DNA from: Nocardia terrae
GTDB lineage: Bacteria > Actinomycetota > Actinomycetes > Mycobacteriales > Mycobacteriaceae
Assembly: GCF_009760405.1 (NCBI RefSeq)
Contig: NZ_WRPP01000001.1
Coordinates: 1,426,001-1,490,000, forward strand
DNA: 64,000 nt
Direction: 5' to 3'
In this document: piece after piece, positions 1-7,640 of the stretch
Layout: every line of letters starts with the position of its first letter
Numbering within the stretch: position 1 is the first letter of the stretch
Notes under the pieces: generated by a model
Seen by the model: only the letters and a program-made list of their open reading frames with translations
Database searches by the model: none
Told to the model about the DNA's origin: nothing
Translations under genes and position numbers: made by a program

Positions 1-150
1 ACTCCTCGTCTGCTGTCGCGACAAACGATGCCGACCGGATCGTTTGCGATGAGAATTTCCAGAACCCTTGATGTCTTCAAGAACACAGAACGCTGTCAGC
101 GCTCCACCCATAACAGTCATAAGCGACAAAATCCACGCATCCCAAGGCAT
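1..150 (-). CDS. Partial small membrane protein, cut by left edge
   Basis: A reading frame on the minus strand starts with ATG at 150 and stays open to base 1, giving 50 residues. A GGAG ribosome binding site lies 5 bases before the ATG. The product begins MPWDAWILSLMTVMG, continues as one hydrophobic segment at about residues 5-24, and then becomes strongly basic (SHRKRSGRHR, residues 33-42). This fits an N-out/C-in single-span protein by the positive-inside rule. No family was recognised and the rest is outside the window. The main doubt is its short visible length. Confidence 0.45.
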   Translation of the reverse strand, partial: MPWDAWILSLMTVMGGALTAFCVLEDIKGSGNSHRKRSGRHRLSRQQTRS

Positions 151-246
151 TGCGACTCCAGATGTCCTATCGGATCGAATGGCCCAGATGTGACACCTGA
201 GCCGAAAACTGTTTTCGCTGAGCGCTCTCCATCAAGTAGACAGCCA

Positions 247-277
247 AAGTCCTTGCTGGAGTAGGTCCTACGGACTT
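247..277. promoter_or_regulatory. Nested inverted repeat upstream of XRE regulator
   Basis: AAGTCC (247-252) pairs with GGACTT (272-277). Between them lies a second, perfect palindrome, GTAGG-T-CCTAC (261-271). It sits about 75 bases before the XRE-family gene and is a candidate operator or promoter element. The rest of 151-350 shows no coding evidence. Function is inferred from position only. Confidence 0.3.
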
Positions 278-350
278 CTCGCTGAAATACAATGAATGTC
301 CGCGACGGTCATGTCCGTGGCGGGCATCCCCCTGATAGCGAGGCTAAGAA

Positions 351-1250
351 ATGACTGGATCGACGGTCTCTCGCATGGATTTCGGGAACTACATGCGCGG
401 AGTACGAGAAAACGCACATCAGACACTGCTCGCGGCCGCGACGGGGCTGGAGGTATCGCGTCAGGTCATCATGCGTATGGAGGAGGGGAGCCCCACCAAG
501 CTCACCACGCCGCTGATCGGACTGCTACTCGATCATTACGGCGCGTCGCCGGAGGTGTGCGAAGAGGCGCTACGGCTCTGGTCCGAGATTGTCAATCAGG
601 ACAAAGTGGCGAAAGCGCAAGGAAATTCAAAGGGTTTCTGGAAGGCGTACACCGACCAGTTGGCCCCGACCTTTCCTAAGTTTCTCCGCCTCGAAGGTGC
701 CGCGAACCGGATCATCGCGCACCAGCCGGTGATCGTGCCCGGGCTCCTGCAGATCTCCGAGTATCGTCGCGCGATTATCCGGATTGATGAACCGGACCTC
801 TCGCCCGTGAATGTCGAGCGCTTGCTGGAGCTCACGACCCGCCGACAAGCGCGGTTGACCGAGACCGGCTTTCGTCTGGAAGTGCTGATCTCGGAGGCGG
901 TCCTGCGCCATTGCCCCGCGAGCCCGCCGGTCATGGCGGCTCAGCTGCGCTGGATCGCCGAGATCGGGGACCGTGAGAACGTCAGCATTCGCGTGATCCC
1001 GTTCGCGGTCGGCCCGCATCGAGGTCTCACGATCCAGCCCTTCACGCTTCTCGAATTTCCGAAGGCGTCGAGCGGAATCGCCTTGCCTTCAGTAGTTTTC
1101 GTCGAGGGTGCGATCGGGAGTCTCTACCACGAACGCGTCGAGGAGATCGACCAATATAGGGAAGCGATCGGGGCTATGCAGGCGGTAGCGTTGACGAAAA
1201 CGGACACAAGAGACATGGTGCTCGCCCTCGCGAAGGAGTACGCCGCATGA
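351..1250 (+). CDS. XRE-family regulator with DUF5753 domain
   Basis: This 299-residue protein has an N-terminal helix-turn-helix of the XRE type at about residues 9-65 (LLAAATGLEVSRQVIMRME) and a C-terminal DUF5753 domain at about residues 100-290. Markers of DUF5753 are VPGLLQISEYRRA, RQARLT, the VIPF segment and FTLLEFP. Such proteins are the Scr1-like partners of small DUF397 proteins in actinomycetes and act as DNA-binding regulators or antitoxin-like proteins. The stop codon overlaps the start of the DUF397 gene (ATGA), so the two are translationally coupled. A second in-frame ATG at 375 (MDFGNYMRG) is an alternative start. Family assignment is firm; the cellular role is inferred from the pair. 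Confidence 0.9.
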   Translation: MTGSTVSRMDFGNYMRGVRENAHQTLLAAATGLEVSRQVIMRMEEGSPTKLTTPLIGLLLDHYGASPEVCEEALRLWSEIVNQDKVAKAQGNSKGFWKAYTDQLAPTFPKFLRLEGAANRIIAHQPVIVPGLLQISEYRRAIIRIDEPDLSPVNVERLLELTTRRQARLTETGFRLEVLISEAVLRHCPASPPVMAAQLRWIAEIGDRENVSIRVIPFAVGPHRGLTIQPFTLLEFPKASSGIALPSVVFVEGAIGSLYHERVEEIDQYREAIGAMQAVALTKTDTRDMVLALAKEYAA

Positions 1251-1441
1251 AGAAGCTCCCGCAGACCGGCCAGTGGTACAAATCGAGCAGATCCGATGCC
1301 GCGAAGCAGTGCGTAGAGGTCTACCTCGGCGATGGGCGAGTCGGTGTCCGCGACTCCAAAGCTGGCCCTCGCGGCCCGGAACTCTGGTTCTCGGACGGGG
1401 ATTGGCGGACCTTCCTCGCGAGTCGAGTCTGGGAGCGTTGA
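1247..1441 (+). CDS. DUF397 small protein, partner of XRE-DUF5753
   Basis: This is a 64-residue protein with the DUF397 pattern: WYKSSRSDAAKQCVEV near the N-terminus, VGVRDSK in the middle and a C-terminal W-x-x-FL. The ATG overlaps the stop of the preceding regulator by four bases. In Streptomyces, DUF397 proteins paired with DUF5753 regulators behave like toxin/antitoxin-type pairs that influence development. Here I see only the conserved gene pair, and no toxic activity can be read from sequence. Length is normal for the family. Confidence 0.88.
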   Translation: MKKLPQTGQWYKSSRSDAAKQCVEVYLGDGRVGVRDSKAGPRGPELWFSDGDWRTFLASRVWER

Positions 1442-1593
1442 GCTCGGCCGCGAACTCCGCGAGCGTGTTCGACGTCGGCCGGGTATGGAGGGCATGTGGT
1501 GGGTGGGGGGAACGCGCGGCGGTTCTCGACCGGGTGGTCTGAATCTGCGCGGCGAATTCAGCATGATGGTGGGATGACCGAGCGGGTGAGCGC

Positions 1594-2307
1594 ATGCGCA
1601 CATTACTGATTCTGATCGTGATACTGGTGATCGCGGTGATCGCGGGGGACCGGGTGGCGGTGGTGATGGCGCAGAACGAGATCGGGCGCAAGATCGCTTC
1701 GGAGTACAACCTGCCGAATCAGCCCAGCGTCGCCATCGGGGGTTACCCGTTTCTGACGCAGGCGGTCGCCGGGAAGTACGGGCGCATCGACATCCGGATC
1801 GGTGACTGGAGCCAGAAGGACATGTCGGTGCGCGACCTCGACGTGGTCTTGAAGGACGTCTCCGCGTCGCTGGACGATCTGATCAACAACCGGACGTCGA
1901 ACCTGGTCGCGTCCACCGCGACCGCGACGGCGGTGATTCCCTACGAGACCGTGCAGCGCTTCGCGCCCAAGGAGGTCGAATCGTTCTCGTTCGGCTCGGA
2001 GGGGTTGAGCGTCAAGGGGAAGTTCCCGGTCGCGGGTGTTCCGGTGCCCGCGACGGTCGTCGCCAGCGTCGCACCGACCGACTCCGGTATCGAGGTCACG
2101 CCGGAGTCGGTGCGGCCGGTGTCGGGCGGCCCCTCGATCCCGCTGTCGTTGCTGCGCCAGTCGCTCACCTTCACCGTGCCGCTGCAGCAGTTGCCGCTGG
2201 GTGCGAAGCTGACCGCGATCACACCGGCCTCGGACGGCCTGCACGTGACCGCCGAGGCTCCGAACGTGCGCTTCTCGAACCTGCCGAAACTGCCGCAGTC
2301 GCAGTAG
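1594..2307 (+). CDS. LmeA-like DUF2993 envelope protein
   Basis: This 237-residue protein has an N-terminal hydrophobic anchor or signal (residues 3-26, LLILIVILVIAVIAGDRVAV) followed by a DUF2993 domain. Family hallmarks are the GYPFLTQAVAGKYGRIDI segment at about residues 50-67, a long β-rich middle and a C-terminal repeat of the same fold. The mycobacterial relative LmeA is a periplasmic phospholipid-binding protein needed for mannan elongation of lipomannan. A role in cell-envelope lipid or glycolipid handling is therefore likely but inferred. No strong ribosome binding site is visible before the ATG. The gene ends tail to tail with the thioesterase gene, one base apart. Confidence 0.8.
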   Translation: MRTLLILIVILVIAVIAGDRVAVVMAQNEIGRKIASEYNLPNQPSVAIGGYPFLTQAVAGKYGRIDIRIGDWSQKDMSVRDLDVVLKDVSASLDDLINNRTSNLVASTATATAVIPYETVQRFAPKEVESFSFGSEGLSVKGKFPVAGVPVPATVVASVAPTDSGIEVTPESVRPVSGGPSIPLSLLRQSLTFTVPLQQLPLGAKLTAITPASDGLHVTAEAPNVRFSNLPKLPQSQ

Positions 2308-2308
2308 G

Positions 2309-3133
2309 TCAGCCCTTGAAGTAGACCACCTGGTGGCTGGTGGCCAAGGGCGTGCCGTCGGCGGTCCACAGCTGAGCCGACTGGTCGAAGAAGCCATTGC
2401 CGAAGTGCTGGCCGCGGGCGGTGGCCAGCACGTAAGGGGTCGGGTCGGACGGGAATTGGCCCGCGTCGGTGTGGAAGTAGACGGTGAAGGAGACCGTGCC
2501 CGCGGGGACCATGCGGCCCAACCGGAGCATGACGCGCGGGAAGAAGATGTCGCACATGGCCGTCAGCGACAAATGGTCCAGCGTGCGGGCGGGCGTGTCA
2601 CGGACCCACAGGGTGGTGGTGGAGGTCGGGGAGCCGTCGCTGTCGGCCTCGAAGGGAACGCCGCCCTCGACGAACCGCATCTCGTAATTGCCCAGCCAGG
2701 CCGGGAATTCGGGTGTCACCGCGGCCTCGACGGCTTCGGGGGCGGGTACCGCGGGCGGGGTGATCTCGGTGTCGGACCAGGTGTCGCGGCGCAGGGCGCA
2801 CACCACGGTCGCGGTGGTGACCACGGCGTCGTGCTGGCTCATGGTCACGACCCAGTGCTGGGTGGTGTTGTTGGTCCGGACGGGATCCGCGTCGATGGTG
2901 AACTCGCCGTCGGCGACGGGACCGGCGTAGTTGACGGTGATCGAGAGCGGGCTGCCCGAGCAGCGCGGGTCGTCGAGGACGGCGCGCAGCATGGTCGCCG
3001 CCGTGATTCCGCCGAAGGGGCCGACCATGTTCGAGTATCCGGGCGAGGTCCGACCCAGGAAGCGGCCCTCACCCGCGGGGGTGAGGTCGGTGGCGAGGTC
3101 GAACGGATGCTCGAGGGCGGTGGTCGATCCCAA
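2309..3133 (-). CDS. Acyl-CoA thioesterase, double hotdog (TesB-like)
   Basis: This 274-residue protein has two hotdog-type halves, as in acyl-CoA thioesterase II relatives. Visible markers are GYSNMVGPFGGITAATMLRAV in the first half, SITVNYAGPV and a C-terminal half ending ATSHQVVYF. It should hydrolyse acyl-CoA in the cytosol; chain length cannot be read. The start is TTG at 3133 with AAGGAG 8 bases upstream, better than any in-frame ATG nearby. It lies 21 bases behind a TetR gene on the same strand, so the two are probably one operon and the TetR protein probably controls it. Confidence 0.82.
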   Translation of the reverse strand: MGSTTALEHPFDLATDLTPAGEGRFLGRTSPGYSNMVGPFGGITAATMLRAVLDDPRCSGSPLSITVNYAGPVADGEFTIDADPVRTNNTTQHWVVTMSQHDAVVTTATVVCALRRDTWSDTEITPPAVPAPEAVEAAVTPEFPAWLGNYEMRFVEGGVPFEADSDGSPTSTTTLWVRDTPARTLDHLSLTAMCDIFFPRVMLRLGRMVPAGTVSFTVYFHTDAGQFPSDPTPYVLATARGQHFGNGFFDQSAQLWTADGTPLATSHQVVYFKG

Positions 3134-3154
3134 GACGGCTTCTCCTTCGAAGAG

Positions 3155-3775
3155 TTAGTTGGTGATGTACTGGCGCACAACGAGTTCCAGCTGTTCGGCG
3201 ATCCGATCCAGTGGCTCGATACCGCGCTCGGCCCGGCACAGGGCAATGCTGCCTTCGACGGCGGCGACGATCAGGGTGGCGGTGCGCGCGGCCTCGGCTC
3301 GTCCCGCCCCGTGCTCGCCCAGGGAGTCGGCCAGCAACTCGGTCCACTGCCGGAAGGCTTGCGCCGCAGCGATTCTCGGCGCGTCCTCGCCCTCGGACAG
3401 ATCCTCGACGGCCACCGCCAGCACCGGGCATCCGGCCCGGAAGTCGCTGTCCACCACGATCTTCCGCCACATCTGCAGGAAGGCGTGCAGCCCGTCGACG
3501 GGTCCCTTCTCGAGTTCGCGGGTGAGCAGCTTCGTGGCCAGCTCGCCCGCGAACGTGACGGCCTCGCTGGCGAGCTGGTTCTTGCCGCCCGGAAAGTAGT
3601 GATACGTCGACCCCAACGGCGCGTGCGCGTGCTTGGCCAGCTCGCGCACGCTGGTCGCGGCGAACCCCCGCCGCCGGATCATGTCGGCCGCACCTGCGAC
3701 GAGCTTGCGGCGTGAGTCCGAGGACCCCGTAGATGCTCCGGCCACACGCACCTCCTCGTCTATAACAGTCGTCAT
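3155..3775 (-). CDS. TetR-family regulator
   Basis: This 206-residue TetR-type repressor has an N-terminal helix-turn-helix at about residues 22-68 (GFAATSVRELAKHAHAPLGSTYHYF). The C-terminal ligand domain resembles the LmrA/YxaF subgroup (FRAGCPVLAVAVE; TATLIVAAVEGSIALCRAERG). It is first in a two-gene unit with the acyl-CoA thioesterase, which suggests an acyl or lipophilic ligand, but no ligand can be read from sequence. An imperfect palindrome covers its start codon and may be its own operator. Confidence 0.88.
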   Translation of the reverse strand: MTTVIDEEVRVAGASTGSSDSRRKLVAGAADMIRRRGFAATSVRELAKHAHAPLGSTYHYFPGGKNQLASEAVTFAGELATKLLTRELEKGPVDGLHAFLQMWRKIVVDSDFRAGCPVLAVAVEDLSEGEDAPRIAAAQAFRQWTELLADSLGEHGAGRAEAARTATLIVAAVEGSIALCRAERGIEPLDRIAEQLELVVRQYITN

Positions 3776-3777
3776 AG
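3760..3777. promoter_or_regulatory. Candidate TetR operator over tetR start codon
   Basis: The 18-base segment has half-sites CTATAAC and GTCATAG that match each other as an inverted repeat at 6 of 7 positions. It spans the start codon of the TetR gene at 3775, where a bound repressor would block expression. Assignment rests on symmetry and position only. Confidence 0.35.
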
Positions 3778-3802
3778 CTTAGCGCGGAGGCCGGGTCGAT
3801 GA

Positions 3803-5113
3803 TCAGGAGGGGTAGGCGCGGGCGTCGGTGGTGTATTCGGGGTTGCCGTAGGTGGCCAGGCGCTTCTTGACGACGCGGATGGTGTGGATGTCGGTGAGCT
3901 TTCGCAGGGCCGGGCGCTGGGACGCGAGGGTCATGAAGAGGAAGCGCAGGATGACGAACGGGGCGGTGACGGCGACGCGGGCCGCGTCGGCGGCGGTGAG
4001 CGGCACGCTCATGGCGGCGGCGGCTTTGCGGTCGCCGCCACAGAAGCCGAGGAAGAAGGCTCGGCTCCAACTGTTTTCGACGGTGTCGGCGGCGCGGTCG
4101 AACCAGGTGTGGCCGGGGCGCAGGTAGGCGGTCATGGTCGAGCGGACCAGCTCGCCGCAGGTCGCGTCGTCGAAACCGTCGCGGAGCAGGGCGGCGCGGG
4201 CGTGGAAGACCTCGATGATGCCCTCCGCGGTGGTGGGCAGCAGTTCCTCGGGGAGGCCGAGCAGGAAGCAGCGGTAGCGGGCGAATTCGAGCATGGCGCG
4301 TTCGCGGGTACTGAACTCGCTGCGGCCGCGGCGGGTGGCGAGGACGGCGAGCAGGTAGTTGCCGATGAGCCCGGCCGGCATCTGGTCGATCTGCGGCACC
4401 GGGACGCCGTAGACGCTGGAGTCCCACTGCTGGGAGCGTTCGAGGGCGTTGTAGCGGACCATCGAATGCATCAGGCGGACCATGGCGGCGGCTTCGAAGC
4501 CCTCGCCGTGGCGTTCCAGTGCGCCGGGCAGGGTCGTCACCGTGAAGAAGCTCGCCGTCTCGTGGACGCGGTGGGCGGCGCGACGGCCGGACAGGGCTCC
4601 GGTCAATGCCATCGGCAGGGCGGCATAGGTATTGAGGAAGGTCGCCAGGAACGCGCCCCGGATGAGGAACGGGGACAGGAAGGCCGCGCCGATTCGCGAG
4701 TGTCGCGCGCCCTCCTCGACCAGGTCCATGTCCAGCCAGGCCGGGGCCGCCTCCATGGATTCGAGGAAGGCCCGCAGTTCGGCGGGGGCGTCGGCGACCG
4801 AGTCGATGCCCTCGCGGCAGGCCAGTCGCAGCATGGCGATCAGGCCCTTGACGCCGTAGCGCGGCACCAGGGCGGCGTACGGGTCGGCGACCACGTCGCC
4901 GAGCATCGTTGCGGTGTGCATCAATTCGACGATTCGCTCGTCGGTGAGTAGTGGCTCGCGCTCGGCCACCCACCCGGGCAGCGACGACTTGTCGGCGGGG
5001 TCGGCGGTGAATCGATAAGGGGTCGAGTCGAAGTCGATGCGGCCGTAGAGCTCGGGCTGCAATTTCCGCTGGCTGCGGACTCTTTCGGCGAGTTCCGGGT
5101 AGTGGAGCGTCAT
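3803..5113 (-). CDS. MpaB/DUF2236-type oxygenase
   Basis: This 436-residue protein belongs to the DUF2236 family, related to the haem-dependent oxygenases MpaB and latex-clearing protein Lcp. Visible traits are the helical core, RYGVKGLIAM, an Arg-rich AAHRVHETASFF segment, HSMVRYNALERS and PQIDQMPAGLIGNYLLAVL. The ATG at 5113 is preceded by GAGGTG, so it is preferred over upstream non-ATG codons. It is transcribed divergently from a TetR gene, and a large palindrome lies between the two starts. TetR control is therefore likely. The substrate is unknown. Confidence 0.75.
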   Translation of the reverse strand: MTLHYPELAERVRSQRKLQPELYGRIDFDSTPYRFTADPADKSSLPGWVAEREPLLTDERIVELMHTATMLGDVVADPYAALVPRYGVKGLIAMLRLACREGIDSVADAPAELRAFLESMEAAPAWLDMDLVEEGARHSRIGAAFLSPFLIRGAFLATFLNTYAALPMALTGALSGRRAAHRVHETASFFTVTTLPGALERHGEGFEAAAMVRLMHSMVRYNALERSQQWDSSVYGVPVPQIDQMPAGLIGNYLLAVLATRRGRSEFSTRERAMLEFARYRCFLLGLPEELLPTTAEGIIEVFHARAALLRDGFDDATCGELVRSTMTAYLRPGHTWFDRAADTVENSWSRAFFLGFCGGDRKAAAAMSVPLTAADAARVAVTAPFVILRFLFMTLASQRPALRKLTDIHTIRVVKKRLATYGNPEYTTDARAYPS

Positions 5114-5123
5114 CGAACACCTC

Positions 5124-5164
5124 AACTTTCAACCTGTCAGTTAGAGACTGACAGGTTGTAAGTT
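5124..5164. promoter_or_regulatory. 41-bp near-perfect TetR operator palindrome
   Basis: Two 18-base arms (5124-5141 and 5147-5164) flank a 5-base spacer TAGAG and are reverse complements at 17 of 18 positions. The inner core AACCTGTCAGT / ACTGACAGGTT is perfect. The element fills the 63-base gap between the divergent DUF2236 and TetR genes, ending 12 bases before the TetR ATG. A further CTGTCA half-site lies at 5168-5173. Position and symmetry strongly suggest an operator repressing both promoters. Confidence 0.75.
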
Positions 5165-5176
5165 AGACTGTCAAGG

Positions 5177-5791
5177 ATGACGACGGCCCCGGGTACACGC
5201 AGGCGCATGAGCGCGGAGAACCGGCGCGAACAGATCCTCGACATCACCCACGCCATCGTCGACGCCGAGGGCTTCCACGCCGCCACCCCCAACCGGATCG
5301 CCGAGGCCGCGGGCATTACCCGCCCGGTGCTCTATCAGCAGTTCGGCGACCTCGCCGGGATCTTCGTCGCCCTCATCGACCGCGAAGCCGCCCGCGCGGC
5401 AACGCAATTCGCCGAGGCCATCCTCCAACCGCGCGAAACCGACGACCCCGACCCGTTCATCGGCGCCTTCGCCGGAGCGATCCGCGCCATCGACAGCCAT
5501 CCCGCCACCTGGCGGCTGTTCCTGTTCCCGCCCGCGGGCGCGCCACCCGAACTGCACCGCCGCCTCGCCGAGTCCCAGGAAGCCGTCCGCGACTTCCTGG
5601 AACACGAACTGCTGCAAGCCTTTCCCCGCCTTCCCGACCCGGAGTACACGGCCAGGATCCTGCACGCCTCCGGCCGGGAACTGCTGCAGCTGCGCCTGAC
5701 CGACCCCGCCAACGCCACCGTCGCCCGCCTCATCGCCCTGGTCCGGCACCTGCGAACCAATGTCCTTCCGGCGGAGGGTGATCAACCCTGA
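5177..5791 (+). CDS. TetR-family regulator, divergent from oxygenase
   Basis: This 204-residue TetR protein has its helix-turn-helix at about residues 17-60 (GFHAATPNRIAEAAGITRPVLYQQF). The ligand domain is poorly conserved (IRAIDSHPATWRLFLFPPAGAP). The ATG at 5177 has almost no leader between it and the operator, so the message may be leaderless; an ATG at 5207 is an alternative. It probably represses itself and the divergent DUF2236 oxygenase through the 5124-5164 palindrome. The 3' end overlaps the convergent hydrolase gene by 10 bases. Confidence 0.85.
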   Translation: MTTAPGTRRRMSAENRREQILDITHAIVDAEGFHAATPNRIAEAAGITRPVLYQQFGDLAGIFVALIDREAARAATQFAEAILQPRETDDPDPFIGAFAGAIRAIDSHPATWRLFLFPPAGAPPELHRRLAESQEAVRDFLEHELLQAFPRLPDPEYTARILHASGRELLQLRLTDPANATVARLIALVRHLRTNVLPAEGDQP

Positions 5792-7515
5792 TCGGCGACG
5801 GCCCGCTCGAGGTCCTCGGGTAGCAGGAAACGGCGGTCGACCAGTCGCTGGGCGGCGCGGCGAATCACGGTGGGGTCCGGCGGGTTCGAGTCCTCGTCCG
5901 CGAGGCGGCTGCCCACCAGTTCGTAGAGGACATCGGGCAGACCGTCGATGTGGGTGCGCGGGTTCCAGCCGGTGTAGGCGGCGACGCCCGCGGCGAGTGC
6001 GGGCAGACGGATGCCCGCGAGCTCGTTGCCGTCCTCGTCCACCTCCGAGACGAGAGCCACCAGTGGGTCACCGTATTCGAGTGGCCAGCGGGTGCTGTAC
6101 GGGTCGATCACCGGGGTCCAGGGCAGGTACTCGGCGTCGGGCAGCGCGGCGTCGGGGAAGCGGGCACGGATATGTTCGAGGACCCGTTCGCGGGTGGCGG
6201 CGGTGCCGTCGGCGCGGCGGGGGACCTGGCTGGGCTCGGGGTCGCGTCCGTCGCAGACCCACTGCTCGAGTTGAATGAACAAGGCGCGCAGGACGAGCGC
6301 CGGATCGAGGTTGCTGGCCGGATTGGCCAGCGGCATGAGCTTTTTGAAGGGCGCCGCCGAGCCGAGGTGGTCGGTGCCGGAGATCAGGTGGGCGCGGGCG
6401 TCGGGGTCCTCGGGCAGGTCCTCGCCGGTGCGGGGATCCTGATGGATGAGTGCGGCGTCGCCACGCCAGTACTCCCAGGAGCTGTTGGTGAACATGACCT
6501 TCGGGGTGCCGCCGAGTGCGCGCTGGCGGGCCAGCAGCGCCGTAGTGTCCAGGGGCGCACCGTATTCGGGCGTCAGGGGATGGGTGAGCCCCGGCTGCCC
6601 GAAGCGGCGGTTGAACTCTCCGCGCCGCGCGCTGGCGATCTGGGCGAAGACACCGTCGAAAACCTGCGCGCCGGATTCGTCGACATTGAGTCCGTCGTAC
6701 AGGAATTGCCGTAATGCCCTGCCGCACTGCGATATTCCGGTGGCGAAGACGTACTCGTGGTCTTGCCGCAGCCATGCGCCGAAGTCCCGCAACGCCAGCA
6801 GCCCGGTGCCGACGACCGGAGCGAACGCCGAACGATAGACCAGCTCGTAAAAATGGAAAGCCCGGAACCCGCCGTCGATCTCGAAGGTCGTCGGGCTGGT
6901 GAACCGCCACGCCGACCGAGCCACGACCTGCCGCGCTCCCATCGGGCTGGTGCGCACGGTCAACGTGGCGTCGAGATCCTCCACATCCACCGTCGGGTAA
7001 TCGGTGAAACTGAACAGCGGCCCCGAGTCACTCAGCGCATGCTCGGCCTGATCGACATCCGGCCGAAACTCCACCCGCAGCCACCCCGGCTCCACCTCGG
7101 CCACCGGCGCACCGAGCCCCAACGCCCCCGTCTCCCGCGCCACATCCCACTGCCACCCGCAATAGGCGACAGTCCACCCCCGCCGCAACAAGAACGCATC
7201 ATCAACCGCGGGCACCCCGAAGAAATCCATCAATGGAATCCCCGCCCCCGCATTGAACGGCACCCCGAACGTCATCCCCCGATTCGGCACCGAAACCAGC
7301 GCCCGCCCATTCCCTCCACTCACCGGCCGCAACAACCGCACATCAGCCTCGAACCGAACCAGCCCACCCCCATCCCGCGGCGCCACCCCAAGATCCACAA
7401 TCCGCCCATTAGCAACATTCCCGGGCTCCACCCCGAACTCCGCCGTCCCCGTCACCCACTCATACGGCAAATTCCCATACGGCTCGACCGACCGAATAGT
7501 CAGGGCATCCAGCAC
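5782..7515 (-). CDS. Alpha/beta hydrolase domain protein (Abhydrolase_10 type)
   Basis: This 577-residue predicted hydrolase has its catalytic segment at FATGISQCGRALRQFLYDGL, a G-x-S-x-x-G nucleophile elbow with the GISQCGR pattern of this family. GTDHLG later on may hold an acidic or His member. There is no signal peptide, so it is probably cytosolic. The GTG start at 7515 is preceded by TAGGAG 5 bases upstream. It is monocistronic and convergent with the TetR gene at 5177-5791. The substrate is unknown; esterase activity is inferred from the fold. Confidence 0.72.
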   Translation of the reverse strand: MLDALTIRSVEPYGNLPYEWVTGTAEFGVEPGNVANGRIVDLGVAPRDGGGLVRFEADVRLLRPVSGGNGRALVSVPNRGMTFGVPFNAGAGIPLMDFFGVPAVDDAFLLRRGWTVAYCGWQWDVARETGALGLGAPVAEVEPGWLRVEFRPDVDQAEHALSDSGPLFSFTDYPTVDVEDLDATLTVRTSPMGARQVVARSAWRFTSPTTFEIDGGFRAFHFYELVYRSAFAPVVGTGLLALRDFGAWLRQDHEYVFATGISQCGRALRQFLYDGLNVDESGAQVFDGVFAQIASARRGEFNRRFGQPGLTHPLTPEYGAPLDTTALLARQRALGGTPKVMFTNSSWEYWRGDAALIHQDPRTGEDLPEDPDARAHLISGTDHLGSAAPFKKLMPLANPASNLDPALVLRALFIQLEQWVCDGRDPEPSQVPRRADGTAATRERVLEHIRARFPDAALPDAEYLPWTPVIDPYSTRWPLEYGDPLVALVSEVDEDGNELAGIRLPALAAGVAAYTGWNPRTHIDGLPDVLYELVGSRLADEDSNPPDPTVIRRAAQRLVDRRFLLPEDLERAVADQG

Positions 7516-7640
7516 ATTCGCTCCTAGGCGGTGAACTCCACGTCTCTCCCGCCCGATTATTCACCGACCGCCGGAACGCCCCTATCCGCGCCCCGAAAAC
7601 GCGTGGGCCTGCCGCCGGATCGGGTGTTGAATGGGAAATC

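Noticed and set aside
28..264. 78-codon plus-strand frame at the left edge
   Set aside because: Ser/Arg/Pro-rich without ribosome binding site; the opposite strand offers a better membrane-protein start at 150.
3069..5132. Minus-strand 687-codon open frame over the DUF2236 and TetR genes
   Set aside because: It is Arg/Pro/His-rich with no domain, while the alternative frames there encode well-conserved oxygenase and TetR proteins.
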